Notes: a model not told the origin generated them from the letters alone. Positions 16,877-26,283 are shown, numbered from the stretch's first letter. The stretch: DNA of 64,000 nt from JTS-RE9 sp964649195 (GCA_964649195.1 CAZYPK010000005.1:1-64000); one strand, 5' to 3'. Translations and numbers: made by a program.

Positions 16877-17310
16877 GCCGCGACGTAACACGTCGCGGAC
16901 GTGAGCGACAAAAATGGAGTGAGCATTGCGCAGCGGATCACGGGGGGTTTGAGAAGTTTGGGTGGGTGGGGCTGAGGCTTTGCGCAAGCCCCGGCCTGGC
17001 GATCTTCAGCCTTCAGCCTTCAGCATTCAGCATTCAGTCTTCAGCCTTGAGTTGCTTCACCTTGCTTCGTGCGCCTGGGCCGGGGCTTCGCGGACTCAGC
17101 CCCAGCCACCCGGTGCGGACTCAGCTCCAGCCACCCGCCGAGTTGTGATTCGTGAACAAGCCGCGTATCGATCGCCCCTTGGCCCTCGCCCTTCCGGGCG
17201 GGGCTTGTTCCGAATACGTTCGCGCAACACGGGCGTTGTCATTCGTCATCTTTTGCGTAACGTATCACCCTTCTTTCCGTTCATCTCCGCGACTCGTTGA
17301 GTCGCGGCTC
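16875..17310. mobile_element. CCGCGACGT hairpin-ended element, copy 2, with foreign filler
   Basis: The left end GAGCCGCGACGTAACACGTC (16875) and right end CGACTCGTTGAGTCGCGGCTC (to 17310) frame 436 bp instead of about 170. The additional middle (about 16947-17255) carries CAGCCTT 7-mers (17009-17050) and copies of another motif family (TGGGGCTGAG...AAGCCCCGGC) at 16962-16996 and, inverted, 17083-17116. No gene is seen in 16877-17344. Confidence 0.7.
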
Positions 17311-17344
17311 ATGCCGGTCGAACTCTCTTTTGAAGAGGTTTTCC

Positions 17345-18877
17345 ATGTCTGTCCGCAAAGCTTCGGACAATGTTGCGCTTCGTGCCGCGTTGCGTGAAGG
17401 TGATCCGCAGGCGGTGGCGGCGTTGGTTGCCGGGGGAACCGGGGGGGCTGATCTTCATTTCAAGGATGAGCATGGTTACGACGCGCTGCTTGATGCGGTG
17501 CATGGCCGGGACATCAGCCGGGACACCAGGTTGATCGAGCTTCTTGAACTGCTCATCGCTCATGGCGTCGATCTTTCCGGCGTCAGTTCGTACCGTGAAT
17601 CGGGTTTGCGGGTGTTGTCGCGTCTGGGCCGGTTTGATGCGGTTGGTCTGCTGCTGGATGCGGGGGCTGATCGCGGCCAGCTTGAGTGGACGCCGTTGAT
17701 GGAGGCGGTGGCGCTGGGCACGCTCGCGGATGTGGAGGCGGCGCTGGCGCAGAAGCCCGCGCTGGAGGCGACGGACTGGTGGGAGCGCACGGCGTGGCTG
17801 CTGGCGGTGGTGACGGGCGACATCGGCAAGGCCCGGCTTCTGGCCGCGAGTGGCGCGAACCGGCAGGCGCGCGGACGCTGCGGGCAGCCGGCGTTGTTTC
17901 ATGCGATCACCTCCGGCAGCGTGGCGATGCTGCGATGGTCGCTTGAGAACGGCGCGGCCATCAACGAGACCGATGACTTCGGCGGGACCGCGCTGATGCA
18001 GGCGGTCGAGAACAACAGCATCGAATGCGTGAAGGCGCTGCTGGAAGCCGGCGCGGATGTGCATGTCGATAACAACGGCACCGCCATCAATCGCGCCGAG
18101 TCGCGCGACATCATTCTTAAGCTGCTCGAAGCCGGCGCCGATCCCGCACACATGACCAGCGAAGGCACGCGGGCGGTGATCGGCTTGCCGGCTGCGGATG
18201 ACGGCCCGCTCGATGCGGTCACCTTGCGGCAGTTTGAGGAGGCGATTACCCGTCGCTTCGGCGATGCCAATCCGCAGCGGATGGATTTTCCCTTCTGGCA
18301 GGCGATGATCCGCAGCGGCGCCACGGGCTATGGGCCGCGCGAAAAGTTCGGACGCACGGGGCTTCGATACGGCGAGCCGGTCTGGTGCGCCCAGCGTTTG
18401 GGCCAGTCGCTCACGCTGCTGCCCGATGGCCGGTCGGTGCAGATCGGCGGCGAGCATGAGGATTATTACGATCCCGATTTCTGCATCTACAACGATGTGT
18501 TCGTCCACCGGTCCGATGGCTCGTTCACCATCCTCGGCTATCCGCGATCGGTTTTTCCGCCCACCGATTTTCACACCGCCACGCTGATGGGCGATTCGAT
18601 CATCATCATCGGCTGCCTGGGCTATGGTGAGGATCGGCGTTACGGCCACACGCCGGTGTATCGGTTGGACCTGCGCACCTGGCGCATCGAAGCGGTGGCC
18701 TGCACGGGGCAACAGCCCGGCTGGATTCACAAGCATCGGGCCCAGGCGATCAGCGATCACGAGATTCGCATCCAGGGCGGAACGGTGGCGACCTTCGCCG
18801 GCGGCAGTGAATCGCACGAGGAAAATGCGCAGGCGTTCATCTTCGATCTGGGCGAAGCACGCTGGCGGAAGGCGTGA
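17345..18877 (+). CDS. Ankyrin-repeat protein with kelch-like C-terminal domain
   Basis: 510 residues from ATG 17345, preceded by GAAGAGG. Residues 1-290 form ankyrin repeats (LRAALREGDPQAVAALVAGG, GTALMQAVENNSIECVKALL, EAGADVH...). Residues about 325-510 form a kelch-like sheet domain: PVWCAQRLGQSLTLLPDGR, GGEHEDYYDPDFCIYNDVFV, FPPTDFHTATL, IIIGCLGY, TPVYRLDL. No signal peptide, so cytoplasmic. Ankyrin/kelch fusions of this type occur sporadically in bacteria and have no assigned role. Position 17434 carries a short G-run insert (GGTGGA). Confidence 0.8.
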   Translation: MSVRKASDNVALRAALREGDPQAVAALVAGGTGGADLHFKDEHGYDALLDAVHGRDISRDTRLIELLELLIAHGVDLSGVSSYRESGLRVLSRLGRFDAVGLLLDAGADRGQLEWTPLMEAVALGTLADVEAALAQKPALEATDWWERTAWLLAVVTGDIGKARLLAASGANRQARGRCGQPALFHAITSGSVAMLRWSLENGAAINETDDFGGTALMQAVENNSIECVKALLEAGADVHVDNNGTAINRAESRDIILKLLEAGADPAHMTSEGTRAVIGLPAADDGPLDAVTLRQFEEAITRRFGDANPQRMDFPFWQAMIRSGATGYGPREKFGRTGLRYGEPVWCAQRLGQSLTLLPDGRSVQIGGEHEDYYDPDFCIYNDVFVHRSDGSFTILGYPRSVFPPTDFHTATLMGDSIIIIGCLGYGEDRRYGHTPVYRLDLRTWRIEAVACTGQQPGWIHKHRAQAISDHEIRIQGGTVATFAGGSESHEENAQAFIFDLGEARWRKA

Positions 18878-18884
18878 TGGTGGA

Positions 18885-19085
18885 TCGTATTTTTTGGAGC
18901 TTGTTTGGAGTTTGATATTTGTCCTTGGGGACTTCTGAATAACCCCCGATATGCCGTGAACCGGGGGATTCCGGGGGACTCCGGGGGACTCCGGGGGACT
19001 CCGGGGGATCGCGAAGCCGCAAGCGGCTTGGGTGTGAGGTTATTCAGGAATCCCTTTGGAACTTCCGACAAAGTGGGTGCCGAGA
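18885..19085. mobile_element. AGCTTGTTTGG element (right arm) interrupted by a second element
   Basis: The right arm (GGAGCTTGTTTGGAGTTTG, then ATATTTGTCCTTGG to 18927) is cut and resumes after 19054 as TTTGGAACTTCCGAC and GTGGGTGCCGAGAAT. In the intact copy at 32700-32750 these parts are contiguous. The intervening 18928-19054 is the GGGACTTCTGAATAACC element. The stretch 18878-19191 holds no gene. Confidence 0.75.
18928..19054. mobile_element. GGGAYTTCTGAATAACC inverted-repeat element, copy 2
   Basis: GGGACTTCTGAATAACC (18928-18944) and GGTTATTCAGGAATCCC (19038-19054) frame a core that contains a 10-nt microsatellite, GGGGGACTCC repeated several times (about 18960-19010). Nested inside the 18885-19085 element. 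Confidence 0.8.
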
Positions 19086-19191
19086 ATCGAATCTCCCCCG
19101 AATCTCCCCCGACATTGCCGAATCGCGCGATTCAGGTAAACTGACTCGCTTGGCTTTTCTTTGGTCGCAGCGGGATTGATCGGGAGCAGAC

Positions 19192-22100
19192 GTGTCATTA
19201 ACCAACTCATGGCTAGGCTATTTTTCCAGCGATGTTCGCCAGCGCGGGCGTGAGTGTTTCGAGCGCGGCAATGTTGAATTGCAGACGCCTCATGCCGGTG
19301 AACTGGCGCGGGCCAAAGTGACCGACACGCAGACCTGCACCGTGGTTCTCACCGATGCGGAGGACAAGGCGGCGATCACCTGCACCTGCCCGCATTTTGA
19401 TGAAGGCCATTACTGCAAGCACATCTGGGGCACGCTGCTGGCGCTGGATCGCCAGCGGATGGGCGAAGGCGGCGGCAACGGGGCGGACCTCAGCAGCGTC
19501 GGTCCGGTCGCGCCCAAGGCCCGCAAGCGCGACGCCGGTCCGCAGCGGCCGATTCGTCCCGCCGAGCCGGAATGGGTCAGCCGGCTGGCGTTGCTCTCGC
19601 CTTCGCGCGCCCATCAGTCTTCCTCCTTCACCCCGCTGGATGCGAAGCAGCTTTACTACGTGATCAGCACGGAGCTTTCGCAGCGGCACGGCGGACTGGT
19701 GATCGAGGTGCGGCATCGCGCCTCGCTGCGCGGCGGGCTGGGCAGCCTCAAGCCTTATCGCATCAGCGTGGACATGCTGGCGGAGATGAGCGATCGCACG
19801 GACCGCGAGTTGTGCGGCCTGCTGCTGGGCTCGACGTGGGTGGATCAGTTCGAGGTGGGCGACTGGTCGCTGGATCATCGTCGCCGCAGTGCGTTTCGCC
19901 TGCCGGTGGGCACGTGGCGGTCGATGGTCAGGCGGATGGTCGAGGCCCGGCGTTGCGTGATCGAGCATCCGATGGTCATGCCTCGTTTTCTGGAGTGGGA
20001 TGATCAGCCCGATCAGCCCTGGGTGCTGTGGATGGTGGGGCGGCACGGCGATGAGGGGCTGGGTGTGAATGTTGAACTGCGGCGCGGCGGGGAGCGCTGC
20101 CCGATCAATGAGCCGCAGTTGATTCTGGGCGGCGTCGATGGGATGGTTTTTCGCAGCGGCAAGGCGTCGTCGTTTGATGATCACGATGCGTTCCGCTGGG
20201 TGAACCAGTTTCGTGAGGATGAAACGCGCGTCCGGTCGGCGACGTCGCTGGTGATTCCGCCGCGCGATGTGGCGCGGTTTGTGGAGCGGCTTTACCTGCT
20301 GCCCGATCTGCCGGAGATCGATCTGCCCGAGGATGTGGCGCTGCTGGAGAAGCAGGTGGCGGCGCGGCCTTGCATCGACATCATCAGCCCGACGGGTTCC
20401 ACCGGCGGGGGACCGGCGAGCAAACAACTGTCGGCGAAGGTGTGGTTCGAGTACGGCGGGCTTCAGGTGGAGCCGGGCCAGGGCGGACGCTTCGTCGCGG
20501 CAACCGAGAACGGCCACGGCATCACCACGGACACGCTCTCGCTGCCTGATCCCGGACAGGTGATCGACGAGGCGCAGGCGTTTGGATCGGCGGAGGATCG
20601 CCCGCGCAGGAGCGGGAGCGATGCGGTGACGGCCGCGGCGATGCCCGGCCTGATCCGGCGCGATCTGCGCTTTGAGCGGATCGCCATGGAATCGCTGGCG
20701 TCGCTGGGCTTCCGCTCGAATCCGATCACCGCGGAATACAACCTGCTGCTGCCGGTCCGCATGATGCCGGCGGCGGTGACGTTCCTGATTTCGCGCGGCT
20801 GGCTGGTGCGCGCCGATCGCCACATCATTCGCGCCGCCGCCACCCCGCGGCTGACCATTCGCAGCGGCATCGACTGGTTCGAGGTGCATGGCGGCATCAC
20901 CTATCAGACGGCGCAGGGCGATCAGTTGGTCTCGATGCCCGACATTCTCGCCGCGGCGCGGGCGGGGCAGAACATGATCACCCTCAGCGACGGCACGCAG
21001 GGCATGTTGCCCGAAGAGTGGCTCAAGCAGCACGGCCTGCTCACCGCCATCGCAAAGACGGAAGGCGATCACCTCGTCTTCAAGAACAGCCAGGCGGCGC
21101 TGCTCGATGTGCTGCTCGATCAGCAGTCGCTGGCGGATGTCGATGCCCGCTTCGCCGAGGCCAGGCAGCGGCTGCGCGGGTTTGATCGCATCAGCCCAAG
21201 CGATCCGCCGGCGCGTTTCAAGGGGCGGCTTCGGGAGTATCAGCGTGAAGGGCTGGGCTGGCTCAACTTCCTGCAATGGTTCGGCATGGGCGGCATCCTG
21301 GCCGATGACATGGGCCTGGGCAAGACCGTGCAGGTGCTGGCGATGCTTCAGGAAATCGCTGAAAAACAGGCGAAAAACAGGACGAGCCGGCCTTCGCTGG
21401 TGGTGGCGCCGCGCTCGGTGGTCTTCAACTGGCTCGATGAGGCGGCGCGGTTCACGCCGGACCTTCGCGTGCTTTCCTACAGCGGCGTCGAGCGGGCGGC
21501 GATGCTTGCGGGCGACAACAGGCCCCAGGTGATCGTCACATCCTACGGCCTGCTGCGGCGGGACATCACCAGGCTGCGCGAGGTGGAGTTCGAGTATGTG
21601 ATCCTCGATGAGGCGCAGGCGATCAAGAACCCCAACTCGCAGGTGGCCAAGGCGTCGCGGCTGCTTTCGGCGCAGCATCGGCTGGCGCTGACGGGCACGC
21701 CGGTGGAAAATCATCTGGGTGATCTGTGGTCCATCTTCGAGTATCTCAATCCGGGCATGCTGGGCAGCGCGACGCGCTTTGGCGACCTGGTGCGGGGCAC
21801 GCGCGGCGGGCCGCAGCTTTCGGCCGACACGTCGATGATGGCTCCGCCGCCGGGCGATGCGAACGGGGATGAGTCGGAGGAGTTCGAGCTGACCGGGCCG
21901 ATGTCGCTGGATGATTCGCGGCACATGGATGTGGCGGTGGCGGCATCGAAGGCGCTGCGGCCTTACATCCTTCGCCGAACGAAGCAGCAGGTGCTCACCG
22001 AGCTGCCGGAGAAGACGGAGCAGACGATCATCTGCGAGATGGACAAGGCCCAGCGCAAGATTTACGACGACCTGCTCAAGTTCTACCGCGGCACGCTGCT

Positions 22101-22782
22101 GAGCAAGCTCGACAGCGGACCGGCGACCGGGGGGACCGGCGGGACCGGGGGGAGCATCCTCTCAGGCGGCGCGGCCAGGAGCGGCATGCCGATGATGGTG
22201 CTCGAGGCGCTGCTGCGGCTGCGGCAGGCGGCCTGCCATCCGGGCCTCATCGATGACAAGCGCACCGATCAGCCCAGCGCGAAGCTCGAAGCGCTGCTTG
22301 AGAATCTCGCGGAACTGATCGATGAAGGGCACAAGGCCCTGGTCTTCAGCCAGTTCACCTCCATGCTGGCCATCGTGCGGCAGCGGCTCGATGAGACCGG
22401 CATCAGGTACGAGTACCTCGACGGCAAGACGCAGGACCGCAAGACGCCGGTGCAGCGATTCCAGAATGACAAAAATTGCCCTGTTTTCCTGGTCAGTCTG
22501 AAGGCCGGCGGACTGGGGCTGAACCTGACGGCGGCGGATTACGTCTTCATCCTCGACCCGTGGTGGAACCCCGCCGTCGAACAGCAGGCGATCGACCGTG
22601 CCCACCGCATCGGCCAGACGCGGCACGTTTTCGCCTACCGCCTGATCTGCAAGGACACCGTCGAGCAGCGCATCGCGGAGCTTCAGCAGAAGAAAAAGAA
22701 ACTGGCCGACGCGATCATCGGCGGCGAGGAGAACCTGCTGCGCTCGCTGACCCGCGATGACCTGGAACTGCTGCTGAGTTGA
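19192..22782 (+). CDS. SWIM zinc finger SNF2-family helicase/ATPase
   Basis: 1196 residues from a GTG start. A SWIM zinc finger (CTCPHFDEGHYCKH, about 64-77) precedes a long variable region. The SNF2 core starts near 680: REYQREGLGWLNFL, ADDMGLGKT (Walker A, about 704-712), DEAQ (about 806-809), LTGTPVENHLGDLWS, then the C-terminal lobe with FSQFTSML, SLKAGGLGLNLTAADYV, DPWWNPAVEQQA and AHRIGQT. These ATPases translocate on double-stranded DNA and remodel nucleoprotein. Bacterial members (RapA relatives) are linked to transcription or repair. Acidic and Gly-rich inserts (about 880-905 and 975-990) are likely loops, one coded by a G-run repeat. The DUF3601-like gene follows after 6 bp. Confidence 0.92.
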   Translation: MSLTNSWLGYFSSDVRQRGRECFERGNVELQTPHAGELARAKVTDTQTCTVVLTDAEDKAAITCTCPHFDEGHYCKHIWGTLLALDRQRMGEGGGNGADLSSVGPVAPKARKRDAGPQRPIRPAEPEWVSRLALLSPSRAHQSSSFTPLDAKQLYYVISTELSQRHGGLVIEVRHRASLRGGLGSLKPYRISVDMLAEMSDRTDRELCGLLLGSTWVDQFEVGDWSLDHRRRSAFRLPVGTWRSMVRRMVEARRCVIEHPMVMPRFLEWDDQPDQPWVLWMVGRHGDEGLGVNVELRRGGERCPINEPQLILGGVDGMVFRSGKASSFDDHDAFRWVNQFREDETRVRSATSLVIPPRDVARFVERLYLLPDLPEIDLPEDVALLEKQVAARPCIDIISPTGSTGGGPASKQLSAKVWFEYGGLQVEPGQGGRFVAATENGHGITTDTLSLPDPGQVIDEAQAFGSAEDRPRRSGSDAVTAAAMPGLIRRDLRFERIAMESLASLGFRSNPITAEYNLLLPVRMMPAAVTFLISRGWLVRADRHIIRAAATPRLTIRSGIDWFEVHGGITYQTAQGDQLVSMPDILAAARAGQNMITLSDGTQGMLPEEWLKQHGLLTAIAKTEGDHLVFKNSQAALLDVLLDQQSLADVDARFAEARQRLRGFDRISPSDPPARFKGRLREYQREGLGWLNFLQWFGMGGILADDMGLGKTVQVLAMLQEIAEKQAKNRTSRPSLVVAPRSVVFNWLDEAARFTPDLRVLSYSGVERAAMLAGDNRPQVIVTSYGLLRRDITRLREVEFEYVILDEAQAIKNPNSQVAKASRLLSAQHRLALTGTPVENHLGDLWSIFEYLNPGMLGSATRFGDLVRGTRGGPQLSADTSMMAPPPGDANGDESEEFELTGPMSLDDSRHMDVAVAASKALRPYILRRTKQQVLTELPEKTEQTIICEMDKAQRKIYDDLLKFYRGTLLSKLDSGPATGGTGGTGGSILSGGAARSGMPMMVLEALLRLRQAACHPGLIDDKRTDQPSAKLEALLENLAELIDEGHKALVFSQFTSMLAIVRQRLDETGIRYEYLDGKTQDRKTPVQRFQNDKNCPVFLVSLKAGGLGLNLTAADYVFILDPWWNPAVEQQAIDRAHRIGQTRHVFAYRLICKDTVEQRIAELQQKKKKLADAIIGGEENLLRSLTRDDLELLLS

Positions 22783-22788
22783 CAACGC

Positions 22789-23040
22789 ATGGCCGACTTC
22801 GAGTTCAAACCCGGCGCGACGTACATCATCAGGAAGGCGTTTGCCGATTTGGATGGCAGCAAGTTCAGAAAAGGCCGTAAGCTGACCTACGTGGGCAGCG
22901 ATTACCATGTGTACGATGGCGGATTGTCGCTCTATTTCAAAGGCTGCGGCATGCGTTTTCGGGATGCGGATCAGCCTGAGATCGTCAACCATTTTGAGGA
23001 TTACTTCGAGATGGTCCCCGATGACACATGGAGCAGGTGA
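22789..23040 (+). CDS. Small protein, DUF3601-like
   Basis: 83 residues, ATG 6 bp after the SNF2 stop, so probably co-translated. It begins with KPGATYIIRKAFADLDGSKF and has GRKLTYVGSDYHVYDGGLSLYF and a C-terminal DYFEMV, the outline of DUF3601 as I recall it (a K.Y.V...F.D beginning and a YDGGLTL segment). No catalytic residues, no signal. Function unknown. Confidence 0.6.
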   Translation: MADFEFKPGATYIIRKAFADLDGSKFRKGRKLTYVGSDYHVYDGGLSLYFKGCGMRFRDADQPEIVNHFEDYFEMVPDDTWSR

Positions 23041-23095
23041 CGGGCGAGATCCCCGATTATTTAGCCGTTGAGCTTGCCCACGAAGAGATTCCGAC

Positions 23096-24127
23096 ATGGC
23101 CGCGAAACAGGAACAATCCGATCCCTCCGTTGAGGATGCCAAGGAATCGCTGGGCGCGATGCAGATCGAGCGGGTGACGATTCCGCCGGTGAGTCTGGAT
23201 CATGGCCGGCTGGCGCTGGGGACGTGGGTGTTTGGCGGGACGCATTGGGCGGGGCAGGATCCGCACGATTCGCGGGCGGTGATGGAGGCGGCGCTGCGGC
23301 GGGGGATGAACCACTTCGATACCGCCCAGGGGTATGGCGATGGCCGGAGCGAAACGCTCATCGGCGACTTTCTTCGCAGCGATTCCATTCGGCGCGGCCA
23401 CGTTTTTCTCGCAACCAAGGGCTTCGTGAATGAGCCGACGGCGGAATCGATCCGCGCCTCGCTCGATGGCAGTATGAAGCGGCTGGGCGTTGATTCGATC
23501 GATCTCTATTACGTCCACTGGCCCCGGCGCGGCGCCGATCTGCGGCCGGTGTTCGAGGAGTTGCAGCGGGCCAGGGAGCGCAACCGGATCGAAGCGATCG
23601 GCGTGAGCAATTTCGGCGTCGCCGATCTCGAAGCGGCCCGTTCCGTCTGCGAGATTCATGCCCATCAGTTCTGCCACAACCTGCTCTGGCGTTTTCCCGA
23701 ACGCGAGATCATCCCCTACTGCACGCAGCACAAAATCGCCATGGTGTCGTACAGTTCGATCGCCCAGGGGCTGCTCACCGGCTGCTTCCCGGTGGAGCCG
23801 CAGTTCAACGCCGGCGACCTGCGCCGGCAGACGGTGTTGCTGGAACGCGAGGTCTGGCCGGCGGTTTATCGGGCGATCGAGCAGATGAAGGCGGTGGCGG
23901 CGAAGGCGAAGCGGCCGCTGGCGCATCTGGCGATCCGCTGGCTGGCGGCGCAAAAGGCGATCACCAGCATCCTCGTGGGCGCCCGCAATGCGGTGCAGCT
24001 CAACGAACTGGCCGGCGCGATGGGCGGCAACATCGATCAGAAACATCTCGATGAACTGACCGCCATCAGCGATGCGCTGCAACCGGCCATTCCCGATACG
24101 GGGAACATCTTCCGTTTCTATCCGTAA
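23096..24127 (+). CDS. Aldo/keto reductase family protein
   Basis: 343 residues, TIM-barrel AKR. Seen: LGTWVFGG, NHFDTAQGYGDGRSE (catalytic Asp and Tyr), FLATKGF (Lys), YYVHWP (His), AIGVSNFG and the C-terminal IGARN-like ILVGARNAVQLNEL cofactor loop. Such enzymes use NADPH to reduce carbonyl compounds or sugar-related substrates. The substrate is not inferable. No operon partner; the stop lies 12 bp before a repeat element. Confidence 0.9.
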   Translation: MAAKQEQSDPSVEDAKESLGAMQIERVTIPPVSLDHGRLALGTWVFGGTHWAGQDPHDSRAVMEAALRRGMNHFDTAQGYGDGRSETLIGDFLRSDSIRRGHVFLATKGFVNEPTAESIRASLDGSMKRLGVDSIDLYYVHWPRRGADLRPVFEELQRARERNRIEAIGVSNFGVADLEAARSVCEIHAHQFCHNLLWRFPEREIIPYCTQHKIAMVSYSSIAQGLLTGCFPVEPQFNAGDLRRQTVLLEREVWPAVYRAIEQMKAVAAKAKRPLAHLAIRWLAAQKAITSILVGARNAVQLNELAGAMGGNIDQKHLDELTAISDALQPAIPDTGNIFRFYP

Positions 24128-24139
24128 GAGAAACGCACC

Positions 24140-24308
24140 GAGCCGCGACGTAACACGTCGCGGACGTGAGCGGCAAGAATGACGTGTCCATCGCCCAGCG
24201 GATCACGGGACGCGAAAACGGCCGGGTGCCGATCGAGGCTGAAAGAAAAAGGTGCGTTTCGGCGCCCCTTCAGGCTGTTCATCTCCGCGACTCGTTGAGT
24301 CGCGGCTC
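24140..24308. mobile_element. CCGCGACGT hairpin-ended element, copy 3
   Basis: 169 bp with terminal hairpins (GAGCCGCGACGTAACACGTC; CGACTCGTTGAGTCGCGGCTC). Interior shares GGATCACGGGACGCGAAAAC and AGGCTGTTCATCTCCGCGAC with other copies. Eight bp separate it from copy 4. The pair fills the 24128-24567 gap. Confidence 0.85.
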
Positions 24309-24316
24309 TTGGGATG

Positions 24317-24485
24317 GAGCCGCGATGTAACACGTCGCGGACGTGAGCGGCAAGAATGACGTGCCCATCGCGCGGCGGATCACGGGACGCGAAAACGGCC
24401 GGGCACCGATCGAGGCTGAAAGAAAAAGGTGCGTTTCGGCGCTCCTTCAGGCTGTTCATCTCCGCGACTCGTTGAGTCGCGGCTC
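24317..24485. mobile_element. CCGCGACGT hairpin-ended element, copy 4
   Basis: Nearly identical to copy 3 over the full 169 bp and in the same orientation, with only a few base differences visible. It looks like a recent tandem duplication or double insertion. Confidence 0.85.
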
Positions 24486-24585
24486 TTGCTCCGAACCCGG
24501 GGTTCAAGCGGTTTTCCTGCATGGTCGATGGTGATGAGGGCGTCGTCCGCGTGCCGGTTGATGTTCGATGTCCTGGAGTTTCCTG

Positions 24586-26283
24586 ATGACAGGCGGTGAA
24601 CTTGCGAATCCATCGATCATCGCCGCGGGCGCTGCGCTGTCGAAGCCGGCATCGTGGACGAATCGTCAGCACGCGCTGATGATCGGCTGTCTGCTGCTGG
24701 GGGCGCTGATTCGCGTGGTGTTTTTTGCGGTGGATCGGCCGCTGTGGATTGATGAGGCGATGCTGGCGGCCAATCTGGTGGAGCGCGATTACGCGGGTCT
24801 TCGCCAGCCGCTGCATCACGGGCAGGTGGCGCCGATCGGGTACCTTTATGTCGAGCGGTTTCTGCTGGAGACTCTGGGGAACACGGAGAAAGTGCTGCGT
24901 CTGCCGTCGCTGATGGCCGGGCTTCTTGGCCTGCCGATGTTCCTGCTGGTGGCGCGGCGGGTGCTCTCGCCTGGCGGCGCGGTGTTGGCGATGCTGTTGT
25001 TCAGCATGTCGGAGCCGATGATTTATTATTCCGTCGAGCTCAAGCCTTACAACATCGATGTGCTGGCGGCGTTGCTGCTGTTCTGGGTGACGCTGCGCAT
25101 CATTCAGGAGGGTTGGCGGCCGGCGGACCTGGCGCTGTTCGGCGTCGTGGCCTGTGCCGGTCTGCTGTTTTCCTACACGCAGGTCTTCATAATCGCGGCG
25201 CTGGGCGGCGGGCTGCTGGCGGCGGCGTGGCGTCAGTCGAAACATCGGCAGGCCATCGCGGTCGCGGCGATGTGCATCATCAGCGCCGCCGTTTTTCTGC
25301 TGCTCAAGAAACATTTCATGCAGGAGAGCGAAGCGGTGCATCATCACCGCGGCTTCTGGACGCAGAAGCGCGCCTTCATGCCGCTGCCTCCGCGCTCGCT
25401 GGAGGACCTGACCTGGTTCGTGCTCAAGCCGCTCGATTTCTTCGTGGATCCGATGCGCTATCGCGCCTTCGCCCTGGCGGCAATCCTGACGCTGGCCGGC
25501 GCGGCGGCGCTGTGGCGGCGCGATCGCATCGTGCTGTTCATGCTCGCGGCGCCGGCGCCGATGATCGCCTGCCTGTCGGCGACGAAGATGTATCCCTTCG
25601 GCGTTCAGTCGGAGCTGCGCCATCCGATTCTCGGGCGCGTGCTGCTCTTCATCGTGCCGTTCATCCTGATCATCATGGCCCGCGGCCTGCAACTGCTGCG
25701 CGACCTGGCGGGGCGCAGGGGCGGTGTTGCCGTGGCGGTGATGCTCGCGGTCCTGTTCGTTCATCCGCTTCTCATGGTGGTGCGGTACGTTCGCAATCCG
25801 GACGAGCCGCACGACATTCGCCCGGTCCTGCGGCTGCTCAAGGAGCAGGTCCAGCCTGGCGACCGGGTGTTCATGAACTGGGGGGCGATGATGGTGAGCA
25901 ACTATTACTGGCCGCGTTTCGGGATGGAGGCCACGCCGCGCTTCGGCGTGACGGGTGCGGGCGGCGGCGGGCTTTTCATCGACATCCCCCGCTTCGAGGA
26001 ATACGAGCGCACCTTCGCCGATCAGCCTGCCGGCCGCATCTGGGTGATGTTTGTGCATTCGCCTGATCTGCCCGGCCATCGCACGGATGACAAGTGGCTG
26101 CGCTGGTATCTGCCGACGATCGGCAGGCGGCTGCAAGTGAAGGGGCCCGATGGCAGGATGGCGGACGCGGTGGAGATCGATCATGTGGCGGTTCATTTGT
26201 ACGAGCTGCCGGGAGCCAGCCATCAGCCATCAGCCAGAAGGGGGAAAGGCGACGCATGGCAAACCGAAGGGACTTCTGAATAA
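24586..26283 (+). CDS. GT-C (ArnT/PMT-like) membrane glycosyltransferase
   Basis: 565 residues from ATG 24586 (GGAG at 24574-24577; an ATG at 24568 is less well placed). About ten transmembrane helices. The first periplasmic loop has the acidic LWIDEAMLA motif (DE) of GT-C enzymes that use polyprenyl-phosphate sugars. Later segments are HHGQVAPIGYLY, YSVELKPYNIDVLAALL and FMNWGAMMVSNYYW. The last residues GTSE and stop TAA come from a repeat element (GGGACTTCTGAATAACC). First of three sugar-transfer genes on this strand. Confidence 0.8.
   Translation: MTGGELANPSIIAAGAALSKPASWTNRQHALMIGCLLLGALIRVVFFAVDRPLWIDEAMLAANLVERDYAGLRQPLHHGQVAPIGYLYVERFLLETLGNTEKVLRLPSLMAGLLGLPMFLLVARRVLSPGGAVLAMLLFSMSEPMIYYSVELKPYNIDVLAALLLFWVTLRIIQEGWRPADLALFGVVACAGLLFSYTQVFIIAALGGGLLAAAWRQSKHRQAIAVAAMCIISAAVFLLLKKHFMQESEAVHHHRGFWTQKRAFMPLPPRSLEDLTWFVLKPLDFFVDPMRYRAFALAAILTLAGAAALWRRDRIVLFMLAAPAPMIACLSATKMYPFGVQSELRHPILGRVLLFIVPFILIIMARGLQLLRDLAGRRGGVAVAVMLAVLFVHPLLMVVRYVRNPDEPHDIRPVLRLLKEQVQPGDRVFMNWGAMMVSNYYWPRFGMEATPRFGVTGAGGGGLFIDIPRFEEYERTFADQPAGRIWVMFVHSPDLPGHRTDDKWLRWYLPTIGRRLQVKGPDGRMADAVEIDHVAVHLYELPGASHQPSARRGKGDAWQTEGTSE

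Noticed and set aside
19213..21924. Minus-strand ORF of 903 codons opposite the SNF2 gene
   Set aside because: Arg/His/Gln-rich shadow of helicase sequence; all helicase motifs are on the plus strand.
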